Notes under the pieces: model-generated | What the model saw: only the letters and a program-made list of their open reading frames with translations | What the model was told of the DNA's origin: nothing | Databases searched by the model: none | Shown: in pieces, positions 1 to 5,723 of the stretch | How positions within the stretch are numbered: position 1 is the stretch's first letter | Layout: the number at the start of each line of letters is the position of its first letter | Program-made: the position numbers and the translations under genes | Source of the DNA: an uncultured Roseiflexaceae bacterium | Lineage (GTDB): Bacteria > Chloroflexota > Chloroflexia > Chloroflexales > Roseiflexaceae | NCBI GenBank assembly: GCA_937988885.1 | Contig: CALKHR010000177.1 | Location: 1 to 5,992 of the forward strand | Direction: 5' to 3' | Length of the DNA stretch: 5,992 nucleotides

Positions 1-115
1 TTCTGAACGAGCCGTTAGGCGAAGTGAAGAATCTCTCCGCTAAACATCGAAACGCACTGTCATTCTGAACGAGCCGTTAGGCGAAGTGAAGAATCTCTCC
101 GCTAAACATCGAAAC
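1..115 (+). repeat. Repeat type A, two direct tandem copies
   Basis: Two head-to-tail copies of a 62-base unit start at 1 and 63. Positions 1-53 and 63-115 are identical, after which the second copy diverges. Each copy has a left arm (CATTCTGAACG), a core GCC-GTTA-GGC that is a small palindrome (11-20 in the first copy), and a right arm AGTGAAGAATCTCTC, followed by a tail CGCTAAACATCGAAAC. The same unit returns at the right end of the window. There is no coding potential. It is a dispersed intergenic repeat of a style common in Chloroflexota; the taxonomic link is inference. Confidence 0.9.
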
Positions 116-303
116 ACAGAGGAGCGAAGCGGATAGGGAAGGATCGCACCGAACAATCATAGCACTGCGCATTGGATGCACAGAGAGATTCTTCACTCCG
201 TGCTGCGCACTCCGTTCAGAATGACTCTGAGAGCGATCTCAAAGCGCAATACAATACAGAGCCACAAACACAATCTGCGAAATCTGTGGATGAATCTCAA
301 CAA
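116..303. other. Intergenic stretch with degenerate repeat remnants
   Basis: No gene is supported here. A GGAGCGAAGCGGATAGGG stretch (120-137) has the flavour of the neighbouring repeats but does not align fully with them. Around 274-298 the nine-mers AATCTGCGA and AATCTGTGG follow each other, then ATGAATCTC, which looks like a decayed short tandem repeat. The segment 183-225 is annotated separately. Short open frames crossing this area run into the antisense of the tRNA and are not credible. Confidence 0.5.
183..225 (-). repeat. Repeat type C, inverted relative of type A
   Basis: Read on the minus strand, this segment has both arms of repeat A: GTCATTCTGAACG (213-225) and AGTGAAGAATCTCTC (183-197). 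The core differs: GTGC-GCA-GCAC (200-210) instead of GCC-GTTA-GGC. Its arms are perfectly complementary to positions 59-71 and 85-99 of the upstream A copy (13 and 15 bases), so a transcript through both could fold into a long interrupted hairpin. It is non-coding. Confidence 0.8.
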
Positions 304-334
304 CAAAAAACCGAACACCACGAATGGTGTTCGG
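304..334 (-). terminator. Rho-independent terminator of tRNA-Val
   Basis: A perfect 10-base inverted repeat (311-320 with 325-334) encloses a four-base loop. On the minus strand the loop reads TTCG, a stable tetraloop, and the stem is followed directly by six T residues (310-305). The stem begins six bases after the encoded CCA end of the tRNA, so this should end the tRNA transcript as a single-gene unit. Confidence 0.93.
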
Positions 335-340
335 CTCGTT

Positions 341-417
341 TGGTGGGCGATACTGGACTTGAACCAGTGACCTCCACGATGTCAACGTGGCGCTCTAGCC
401 AGCTGAGCTAATCGCCC
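341..417 (-). tRNA. tRNA-Val (anticodon GAC)
   Basis: The minus strand gives a complete 77-base cloverleaf. The acceptor stem GGGCGAT/ATCGCCC pairs fully. The D stem is GCTC/GAGC, the anticodon stem CCACG/CGTGG, and the T stem ACTGG/CCAGT with T loop TTCAAGT. The seven-base anticodon loop TTGACAT places GAC at 34-36 (plus-strand 381-383), which reads the valine codon GUC. The discriminator base is A, and the terminal CCA is encoded in the DNA (341-343). A consensus-like promoter lies upstream and a strong terminator six bases downstream, so the gene is probably transcribed alone. The Val assignment follows from the anticodon; A35 and C36 are the known valine identity bases. Confidence 0.97.
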
Positions 418-429
418 AAGGACTTGCGT

Positions 430-458
430 ATAATAGCAATTCTCCCCCGATTTGTCAA
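430..458 (-). promoter_or_regulatory. Sigma70-type promoter for tRNA-Val
   Basis: On the minus strand, a perfect -35 TTGACA (453-458) is followed after exactly 17 bases by -10 TATTAT (430-435, five of six matches). The -10 ends 12 bases before the mature 5' end of the tRNA at 417, giving a very short leader, as expected for a tRNA gene. The strong match fits high constitutive expression. Confidence 0.88.
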
Positions 459-507
459 ATCCGCCGAACGTCGCACCGTATTCCCCAATTTTCGCAGCCT
501 CAACATA

Positions 508-536
508 TTCTCAAGAGCCGCGTAGCAGTGTACAAT
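508..536 (+). promoter_or_regulatory. Probable promoter of the S9 peptidase gene
   Basis: TTCTCA (508-513, four of six matches to TTGACA) and TACAAT (531-536, five of six matches to TATAAT) are separated by 17 bases. Transcription would begin near 543 and give a leader of about 44 bases before the ATG at 587. The promoter is divergent from the tRNA promoter at 430-458. Assignment rests on consensus matching only. Confidence 0.55.
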
Positions 537-586
537 AACAACGTCGCAGCCAATGCGAATCTGTCTCTCTACGAAAGGAGCAGTTC

Positions 587-2833
587 ATGCGTCATCGCTG
601 GTTGGCCAGCTTTCTCGTTATCATCCTTGCCCTCAGCCTCCACCCCGTTTCAGCAGAAGTAGTCGAAGTGAAATTTCGTCAAGACCCCATCCTCACCCTC
701 GACGAAGCCGAAACCCAACGACTCAACACGCTGCAACGCACCTCCTTCCCAGCCCTGATGAGCGATATCAGCCCGGACGATACCACCATCGTAAAGCTCC
801 TGATCGCCCCCGATCAATCGAGCTACGAACTACACCTGATGGATATCAACACCGGCGAATCGACGACGTACACACGGCTGTTCAACGAGTTGCCGCCCTT
901 CTCGAACCTATCGTGGCGCGATGCACACACCCTCGTGTACATCTCGTTCAGCTTCGAGGTTGGCCCGGCGCTCGTCGCGCTGAACCGCGTCACTGGCGAA
1001 GTCAGCCTCGAAGCAGTCTCATTCAGCGGCGCGCCGATCAGCCTAGCCCCGAACGGCTCGCGCCTGCTGGTGGTCCGCACCATCTCCGCCGACGATGAGG
1101 AGATCGACTTCGCCGCCAAGATGCGCTCGCCCTTCAAGCACACCGTCAAGCGCACCTTCGACCGACCAGCCAGCAACGCCCGCTTCGACGCCGAGCGCCA
1201 AGCGCTGCAAGTTGCCGAGGACGAAGTTGTATTCAGCGTCGTTGATCTGAGCACTGGCGAAAGCCGCGAACTGTTCCACCTGCCCAGCGACAGCGGCCTG
1301 CTCAGCGAGCCATCCTGGACGCGCGACGGCGCAAAACTCGCGCTCGTCCACATCACCGTCCCCGAGATCTCGCGCCGTGGTACCGAGCTCAGCAACCCGG
1401 CCAATCAAGACGCCTTGGGCAACCTTGCGCCCGCCGACAACCCATTCCTGCAGAGCAACGCCATCAGCATCTTCGACTTCGCGAACAACGACATGCGCCC
1501 GTGGGCCATCTCCGCCAAAGACGGCAACGGCGACATGTTCGGGCAGACCTCGTGGAGCACCGATAACCAAACGCTGATGGCCCAAATGTGGCACCCTTCC
1601 AGCCTGGCGGGGCGCAAGCACCCCACATACCTCTACCCCGACCGCTCCTACCTGCAGTTCTACAACGCCGCGCTGGAGCCGATCGGCACCTTCGAAAGCC
1701 CACAGACCCAGGCCGCCGAAACGATCGTGCCGCGCTTCATCTCGCCCGACGAGCTGCTGATCAACACAACCTACGGCCTCAGCAACCGCCTCTACTACTA
1801 CAACCGCGTCTCGGGCGAATTCCGCCAGATCTCGCTGTGGGACGGCACCTACTACCAAGCGTACGCCAGCAACCTCTCGCGCCAGATCGTCTTTAACTTC
1901 TCGTCGTACCAGCAAGCGCCCGACCTCTACCGCATCACCTGGGAGGGCACCGCACTCTCGCGGCTCACCTGGCACAACGGCGAAGCCGAATCGGTGAATA
2001 AGGTGCGCGCCGACCGCGTCTCCTTCACCATGCAGAACGGCGCAGTGCGCGAAGGCTATCTCATCCAACCCGCTGATGCGGCCTTCCCGCCCCGCAACGT
2101 GCCGATCGTCGTGTGGCAAGAGGGCGGACCGGGTGGAAGCATGGTCAATCAGTGGGGCGGGCAAGTCGAGCGACCCTTCAACATCCTGCCGAACTTCGGC
2201 ATCGCCGTGCTCGTGCTGCCGCTGCCGGGCCGCGATGGCTTCGGGCCGTCCTTCTACCGCGCCCAAGCCGAAGGCAATAACTACGGCACCATCGACATCG
2301 ATGAAGCCGCCCAAGCCGTGCGCCAAATGATCGCACGAGGGTGGACCAGCAAAGGCAAGATCGGCATCTCCGGCTGCTCGTACGGCGGCTACTTCACCGT
2401 ACAGAGCCTCGTGCGCCACCCCGACCTGTACGCGGCGGCCAACACCCAATGCTCGCTACTCGACCTGTTCACCGAGTGGGAACTCGGCTACACCCCATTC
2501 CTCTCGTACCTCGAAGGTCGGCCACCCACGATCGACCCGAACGAATACCTGCGCGACTCGCCGATCTACAACGCCACCAAGATCCGCACGCCGCTACTGA
2601 TCTTCGCGGGCACCAACGACTTCCTGCCCGCCACCATCTCGCACAACCTGCACGACCAGATCGCCACCACCAAGACACCAGTCAAGTTCCTGAAATTCGA
2701 GCTTGAAGGACACGGCCTCTCACTGCCGCAAAACCAAAGCACTGCCGCACAAGCGCAGATCAGCTGGTTCCGCGAATATCTGGGTGGGAATATGGGCAAA
2801 TTCGGCTTCAACATCCTCAGCCGCGCTCACTAG
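587..2833 (+). CDS. Exported S9-family serine peptidase (prolyl oligopeptidase / acylaminoacyl peptidase type)
   Basis: This is a 748-residue secreted alpha/beta-hydrolase peptidase. The start is supported by AAAGGAG at 574-580, six bases before the ATG. Residues 1-23 form a signal peptide: basic MRHR, a hydrophobic stretch, and VSA before a predicted cut at 23/24. There is no lipobox cysteine. Roughly residues 45-480 look like the beta-propeller cap of S9 enzymes, with repeated 'LVY...G' and 'SWTRDG' blade patterns. The catalytic domain follows (about 495-735). Its nucleophile motif is GCSYGG with Ser598; Asp678 (GTNDFLP) and His709 (EGHG) complete the triad. The family's usual HGGP motif reads EGGP (512-515). 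The length is normal for the family. S9 enzymes hydrolyse short peptides, often after proline or at blocked N termini; the substrate here cannot be read from sequence. It is probably monocistronic, with convergent neighbour MgtC. Only two cysteines exist, 597 and 622. Confidence 0.92.
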   Translation: MRHRWLASFLVIILALSLHPVSAEVVEVKFRQDPILTLDEAETQRLNTLQRTSFPALMSDISPDDTTIVKLLIAPDQSSYELHLMDINTGESTTYTRLFNELPPFSNLSWRDAHTLVYISFSFEVGPALVALNRVTGEVSLEAVSFSGAPISLAPNGSRLLVVRTISADDEEIDFAAKMRSPFKHTVKRTFDRPASNARFDAERQALQVAEDEVVFSVVDLSTGESRELFHLPSDSGLLSEPSWTRDGAKLALVHITVPEISRRGTELSNPANQDALGNLAPADNPFLQSNAISIFDFANNDMRPWAISAKDGNGDMFGQTSWSTDNQTLMAQMWHPSSLAGRKHPTYLYPDRSYLQFYNAALEPIGTFESPQTQAAETIVPRFISPDELLINTTYGLSNRLYYYNRVSGEFRQISLWDGTYYQAYASNLSRQIVFNFSSYQQAPDLYRITWEGTALSRLTWHNGEAESVNKVRADRVSFTMQNGAVREGYLIQPADAAFPPRNVPIVVWQEGGPGGSMVNQWGGQVERPFNILPNFGIAVLVLPLPGRDGFGPSFYRAQAEGNNYGTIDIDEAAQAVRQMIARGWTSKGKIGISGCSYGGYFTVQSLVRHPDLYAAANTQCSLLDLFTEWELGYTPFLSYLEGRPPTIDPNEYLRDSPIYNATKIRTPLLIFAGTNDFLPATISHNLHDQIATTKTPVKFLKFELEGHGLSLPQNQSTAAQAQISWFREYLGGNMGKFGFNILSRAH

Positions 2834-2842
2834 TCAACTAAC

Positions 2843-2874
2843 GGGATGATGGTGCAATCACGCGCCATCATCCC
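2843..2874 (+). terminator. Hairpin between convergent genes, possible terminator
   Basis: The arms 2843-2855 and 2862-2874 form a 13-pair stem around a six-base loop, starting nine bases after the peptidase stop codon. One pair is U-G in plus-strand RNA but would be a C-A mismatch in minus-strand RNA, so the stem is complete only for the peptidase transcript. No T-run follows on either strand, so it may act as a 3' stabilising hairpin or a weak terminator. It overlaps the last codons and stop of the convergent MgtC-like gene. Confidence 0.55.
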
Positions 2875-3361
2875 TCCCCTCATGCTCCGAAGCCTTCCCC
2901 TTCGGCGAGAGGAACGACACACGGCTCAAGCCGTGCAGGATGATCACCACCAACAGCGTCGTGCCGATCGCCAGCACATAGCGATCCAACCCTACCGCAA
3001 TACCCATCGCCGCCGTCGCCCACACCGAAGCCGCCGTCGTCAAACCCTTCACCCGATTGCTACGCCCACTCACAAAGATCGTACCAGCCCCCAAAAAACT
3101 GATGCCCGTCACAATCGACTGCACCGTCGCGAGCGGCTCGATCTGCAGGCGCAAATTCCCAGCCGGAGGCGGCGGCGCAAGCGGCAACGCATCGTGCAAA
3201 AACAAATCAGTAAACGACACAAATAGCGCCGAACCGAGCGCCACCAGCATATGAGTGCGCAAACCCGCCGCCTTGCCAGTCATCTCGCGCTCATAGCCGA
3301 TCAAGCCACCGAGCACCACCGCTACCAACAAACGCAACAAAATCCATAACTCAGCCTCCAT
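2858..3361 (-). CDS. MgtC/SapB-family membrane protein
   Basis: This 167-residue inner-membrane protein carries the MgtC/SapB signature. Residues 18-36 read GGLIGYERE followed by AGLRT, residues 86-95 read GISFLGAGTI, and residues 106-124 contain GLTTAASVWATAAMGIAVG. About five hydrophobic segments are visible (near 5-22, 36-55, 83-98, 107-125 and 127-145), then a short charged tail rich in K, E, R and D. A proline-rich loop (60-68) sits between segments two and three. The start is fixed by a TAAGGAGG site (3366-3373), four bases upstream. In pathogens MgtC is tied to survival in macrophages and growth at low magnesium. Many environmental bacteria carry relatives with unproven roles, so a magnesium role here is only a possibility. 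No MgtA/MgtB transporter or cognate regulator is in the window. The gene appears to stand alone, converging on the peptidase gene. Confidence 0.9.
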   Translation of the reverse strand: MEAELWILLRLLVAVVLGGLIGYEREMTGKAAGLRTHMLVALGSALFVSFTDLFLHDALPLAPPPPAGNLRLQIEPLATVQSIVTGISFLGAGTIFVSGRSNRVKGLTTAASVWATAAMGIAVGLDRYVLAIGTTLLVVIILHGLSRVSFLSPKGKASEHEGRDDGA

Positions 3362-3409
3362 ACAACCTCCTTACCGTCACCAACAAAACAAGCAACCTCT
3401 TCAACAGCC

Positions 3410-3436
3410 ATTATTTGTTTTGAGAAAAAGACGCAA
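3410..3436 (-). promoter_or_regulatory. Weak candidate promoter for the MgtC-like gene
   Basis: On the minus strand, TTGCGT (3431-3436) and AATAAT (3410-3415) are separated by 15 bases. The spacing is short and the -10 lacks the conserved first T, so this is only the best candidate in the AT-richer patch upstream of the MgtC-like start. It would give a leader of roughly 40 bases. Confidence 0.25.
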
Positions 3437-3640
3437 CCGCGATCTCAACGCCCGTCGCTGCGGGCAAACAACGTCGTGCACAACGTGCGCGCGCTCGGAC
3501 AACTGTGGCGCTAACGCGCCAAAACGCGCGCGCCTGCTGAAGCCGCAGTCTCACAACGCTTAACATCGCCCCACATCGCAAAGCACAAGCAACATCAACA
3601 CCATCAACCACCGCCTTACAGCATTACAACCACTCATTTC
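3437..3640. other. Gene-free GC-rich stretch with small hairpins
   Basis: No gene is supported. Small inverted repeats occur in a row: GCCCG/CGGGC (3450-3465), GCAC/GTGC (around 3478-3488) and TGGCGC/GCGCCA with loop TAAC (3506-3521). An alternating CGCGCGCG run follows (3525-3532). From about 3550 the sequence becomes rich in CA and CAA steps, with no structure that I can see. A short minus-strand frame here (3411-3611) has no recognisable features or ribosome binding site. Confidence 0.4.
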
Positions 3641-3733
3641 TGACAAGGTGACCAAGAAGCAACGAAAAACACAGTCATCTCGAACAAGCCGTCAGGCGCA
3701 GTGAGAGATCTCAACGACGAAGCAACGAAACAC
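3641..3733 (+). repeat. Repeat type B, copy 1, with leading AAGGTGACC motif
   Basis: Positions 3674-3733 match 5849-5908 at 58 of 60 bases. The unit has the same architecture and length as repeat A: left arm GTCATCTCGAAC, palindromic core GCC-GTCA-GGC (3688-3697), then AGTGAGAGATCTC and a tail ending GAAACAC. Upstream, TGACAAGGTGACC (3641-3653) is a motif also found just ahead of copy 2, so the module is longer than the 60-base core. It is non-coding. Confidence 0.85.
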
Positions 3734-3811
3734 AAAACGCCAACCACACCACGGACCGTCACGTACCGCAATGCATAACCACAGGCGCATCAAATAAGGT
3801 GACCTTCCACT

Positions 3812-3873
3812 CTGGGGTCCAAGAGCGATAAGCCCCAGTCGGGGTTTCCAAAGGGCCGCGATCGACCCTTTGG
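3812..3873. repeat. Cluster of overlapping inverted repeats
   Basis: Three stems lie within 62 bases. CTGGGG (3812-3817) can pair with CCCCAG (3833-3838). AAGCCCC (3830-3836) can pair with GGGGTTT (3841-3847) around loop AGTC, so these two stems are mutually exclusive. CCAAAGGG (3848-3855) pairs perfectly with CCCTTTGG (3866-3873) around a ten-base loop and starts directly after the second stem. The arrangement resembles a structured RNA or a palindromic dispersed element; no family is recognised. No T-run follows, so it is not a typical terminator. Confidence 0.6.
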
Positions 3874-3995
3874 GCCTGCGCAGCAGCCTACTTCCTCGCC
3901 AGTACACGCACCCGCCGAATGGCGCATCCAAACGCTATTCTGAGACAGACGCGCGAACAGGCCATATCAACACGTGACAAAGCCTCCACATCATA
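3874..3995. other. Intergenic stretch without recognised features
   Basis: I see no gene here. The sequence contains a CACGTG palindrome (3971-3976), but nothing links it to a known site. A minus-strand frame (3692-3931) begins in this stretch and runs back through the inverted-repeat cluster into repeat B, so it is most likely repeat sequence read as protein. Confidence 0.4.
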
Positions 3996-4032
3996 CAAAC
4001 ACAAAACGCCAACCCACAACGGGCTGGCGCTT
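3996..4032 (-). terminator. Rho-independent-like terminator of tpiA
   Basis: In minus-strand RNA, CGCCAGCCC (4029-4021) pairs along its whole length with GGGTTGGCG (4015-4007) around a five-base loop, with one G-U pair. The stem can extend by G-U and A-U pairs into the run of four T that follows (4006-4003), then GTGTTTG. The same arms on the plus strand would contain an A-C mismatch, which supports the minus orientation. The hairpin starts about 23 bases after the tpiA stop codon. Confidence 0.75.
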
Positions 4033-4054
4033 AGCAACAAACGAAAAAGAAAAG

Positions 4055-4810
4055 CTACGACTGGAAGTGGATGATCCGCAAGAAACTCTCCGGCGTCAAC
4101 GAAGCGCCACCCACCAGCGCCCCATCAATATCGGGTTGACGCATCAACTCATCGACATTATCGGGCTTGACGCTGCCGCCGTACTGCACGCGCACCTGAT
4201 CCGCCGCAGCGGCGCCGTACAACTCCGCCAACGTCGCACGGATCGTCGCGTGCATCGCCTGCGCATCCTGCGGCGTGGCCGTATCGCCTGTACCGATCGC
4301 CCAAACCGGCTCATACGCGATCACCACCGACTGCAGCGCATCGGGCGACACCTGCTGCAACCCCGCACGCACCTGCCCGACGACAACCTGCTCGGCCTGG
4401 CCCGCATCGCGCTGAGGCTTCGTCTCGCCCACGCACAGGATCGGGCGCAGATCGTGCGCCAGCGCCGCGTGCAACTTGCGGTTGACCAGCGCATCATCAT
4501 CGCCAAACACCTGGCGGCGCTCGCTATGGCCCACAATCACATACGTACAACCGACATCGCGCAGCATCACAGGCGAGATCGCGCCAGTAAACGCGCCCTG
4601 CTTCTCGTAGAACAGATCCTGGGCGCCGACGCGGATCGGCGAACCCTCCAACACGGATGCAACCGCATGCAAGGCCGTGAAGGGCGGGCAGACCAACACC
4701 TCGCGGTCGTCGCTCCCTGTGAAACCCTCCGACAGCGCCTTCACAAGGGCCACCGCCTCACCGACCGTTTTATACATCTTCCAATTACCAGCAATCAGCG
4801 GGGTTCGCAT
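4055..4810 (-). CDS. tpiA: Triosephosphate isomerase
   Basis: TpiA interconverts dihydroxyacetone phosphate and glyceraldehyde 3-phosphate in glycolysis and gluconeogenesis, in the cytoplasm as a dimer of TIM barrels. All landmarks are present at the expected places: the substrate-binding GNWKM with Asn9 and Lys11, the electrophilic His95 in GHSERR, Cys126 in LCVGE, the catalytic base Glu167 in AYEPVWAIGTG (which also begins the flexible lid loop), and the phosphate-binding YGGSVKPDN (210-218) and GALVGGASL (230-238). The 251-residue length is standard, with no truncation. The start is supported by AAGGAGG at 4820-4826, nine bases upstream. It lies 47 bases downstream of the VanW-like gene on the same strand with no terminator between, so co-transcription is likely. 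It is not next to gap or pgk within this window, where tpiA often sits. A terminator hairpin follows the stop codon. Confidence 0.98.
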   Translation of the reverse strand: MRTPLIAGNWKMYKTVGEAVALVKALSEGFTGSDDREVLVCPPFTALHAVASVLEGSPIRVGAQDLFYEKQGAFTGAISPVMLRDVGCTYVIVGHSERRQVFGDDDALVNRKLHAALAHDLRPILCVGETKPQRDAGQAEQVVVGQVRAGLQQVSPDALQSVVIAYEPVWAIGTGDTATPQDAQAMHATIRATLAELYGAAAADQVRVQYGGSVKPDNVDELMRQPDIDGALVGGASLTPESFLRIIHFQS

Positions 4811-4857
4811 CCTACCAAGCCTCCTTATAACAGAGCCACGCCGCCAGTCGGCAGCAA

Positions 4858-5676
4858 TTAGCTAGATGGCAAATGATCCCACAAGCGCGCACGCACTGTG
4901 ATTTTCGGGCCATCACGTTCGACAACAAACTCCAACCAACCGTTCGTCGTATTGGTGATCTTGAGATCCTGCTCGCCAGGTTGCCCACCGACCGCCCAGA
5001 TCGACACCGCATCGCGATCGGGCACGCCGTGCAGGCGAATGCCGTTCGAGCGCAAATGGTTCACGTACTTAAACGCGCTGTTCGGCAACAAAGGCCGCGC
5101 CGCCATCACATAGCGGCTCGCCAGATCGCACAACCCGCCGCCCTGAACGTTCTGCACGAAGTCGGGCTGCGGCGTCCCCTCGGGGTCCGCCGTGGCCGTT
5201 GCGCGCACCTGCACATACTTCCAAGGCAAGTGCTGCGGCCTGGGTCCGAGCGCGGCATTGAACGAAAACGTGCCACCGGGCGCCACAAACACATGCATCA
5301 ACGCACTCTGGTAGTGCGCCAGAGCCAGATCGATGTTAGCGCGCACCGCTTTATCGGTCGGCGTGAACGACACACTATTCTCGGCCAACACGCGCGGCAC
5401 AGGCGTGGCGGTCGGCGTCGCAGTCGCCGTAGGCGTGGCTGTCGGCGTCGCAGTTGACGTAGCCGTCGCCGTCGCGGTAGGTGTTGGCGTACTCGTAGCG
5501 GGCACACGGGTTGCTGTCGAGGATGGTGTGGGAAGAAGCGTCAACGTAGACTCTGCCTCAGAATGAGACGCCTCAGCATACTGCGGCTCACGCGGGAACA
5601 AAGCGATCAGGCCAAGAAAGAGCATATCCAAGAGAATAGCGGTAGCAGCAAGCGAAAGGAAAATGTAGTAGCGCAT
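4858..5676 (-). CDS. Membrane-anchored VanW-like domain protein with Thr/Pro-rich linker
   Basis: This 272-residue envelope protein has three parts. Residues 5-27 are a hydrophobic helix after MRYY, probably an uncleaved signal anchor, placing the rest outside the membrane. Residues about 48-94 are a low-complexity Thr/Pro/Ala linker. Residues about 100-260 match the VanW family: PGGTFSFNAALGPR (133-146), then the key block GGGLCDLASRY (179-189, typically GGGVCQ.S) and DLKITNTT (237-244). VanW is named from an accessory gene of vanB-type glycopeptide resistance clusters; its biochemical role is unknown, and most homologues lie outside resistance clusters. No van genes occur here, so resistance should not be inferred. 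The start is supported by GGAAAGG (5683-5689), six bases upstream. It is probably the first gene of an operon with tpiA. The linker is encoded by 30-base tandem repeats. Confidence 0.8.
   Translation of the reverse strand: MRYYIFLSLAATAILLDMLFLGLIALFPREPQYAEASHSEAESTLTLLPTPSSTATRVPATSTPTPTATATATSTATPTATPTATATPTATPVPRVLAENSVSFTPTDKAVRANIDLALAHYQSALMHVFVAPGGTFSFNAALGPRPQHLPWKYVQVRATATADPEGTPQPDFVQNVQGGGLCDLASRYVMAARPLLPNSAFKYVNHLRSNGIRLHGVPDRDAVSIWAVGGQPGEQDLKITNTTNGWLEFVVERDGPKITVRARLWDHLPSS
5401..5490 (-). repeat. Three 30-base in-frame tandem repeats encoding the Thr/Pro linker
   Basis: Positions 5401-5430 and 5431-5460 differ at three of 30 bases. A third, more diverged unit (5461-5490) keeps 21 of 30 matches with its neighbour. 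Each unit encodes ten residues of the linker (residues 63-92), so gain or loss of a unit would change linker length without shifting the frame. Confidence 0.8.
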
Positions 5677-5723
5677 CGAGAGCCTTTCCGCTAAAGTGGC
5701 TTACCCTCTACTCACCGTTTGTA

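Noticed and set aside
1..115. CRISPR array from regularly spaced repeats at the window ends
   Set aside because: The units are contiguous and near identical along their whole 62 bases, with no variable spacers, and no cas gene is present.
172..411. Plus-strand open frames across 172-411
   Set aside because: They cross the inverted repeat, the terminator and the antisense of tRNA-Val.
1043..2449. Long minus-strand open frame of 468 codons opposite the S9 peptidase
   Set aside because: It lies wholly antisense to a gene with a signal peptide, catalytic triad and ribosome binding site. Its protein is a low-diversity mix of V, A, G, R and E typical of the mirror of GC-rich codons, and it shows no recognisable domain.
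3362..3640. Magnesium-sensing leader upstream of the MgtC-like gene
   Set aside because: Several hairpins exist, but no M-box or ykkC-like core is recognised, and the best promoter candidate would place them outside the transcript.
3692..3931. Minus-strand open frame of 79 codons in the gene-free region
   Set aside because: It reads through the inverted-repeat cluster and into repeat B, has no clear ribosome binding site, and resembles no family I know. A search for conserved homologues with synonymous-biased changes would be needed to revive it.
3974..4861. Plus-strand open frame of 295 codons opposite tpiA
   Set aside because: It is antisense to a complete triosephosphate isomerase and is rich in R, H and Q, as expected for a shadow frame.
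4873..5457. Plus-strand open frame of 194 codons opposite the VanW-like gene
   Set aside because: It is a shadow frame, and its arginine-only tail is just the antisense of the Thr/Pro linker repeats.
4858..5676. Vancomycin resistance determinant
   Set aside because: Only a VanW-like domain is present. No ligase, dehydrogenase, dipeptidase or VanRS-type regulator is nearby, and VanW homologues are widespread without resistance.
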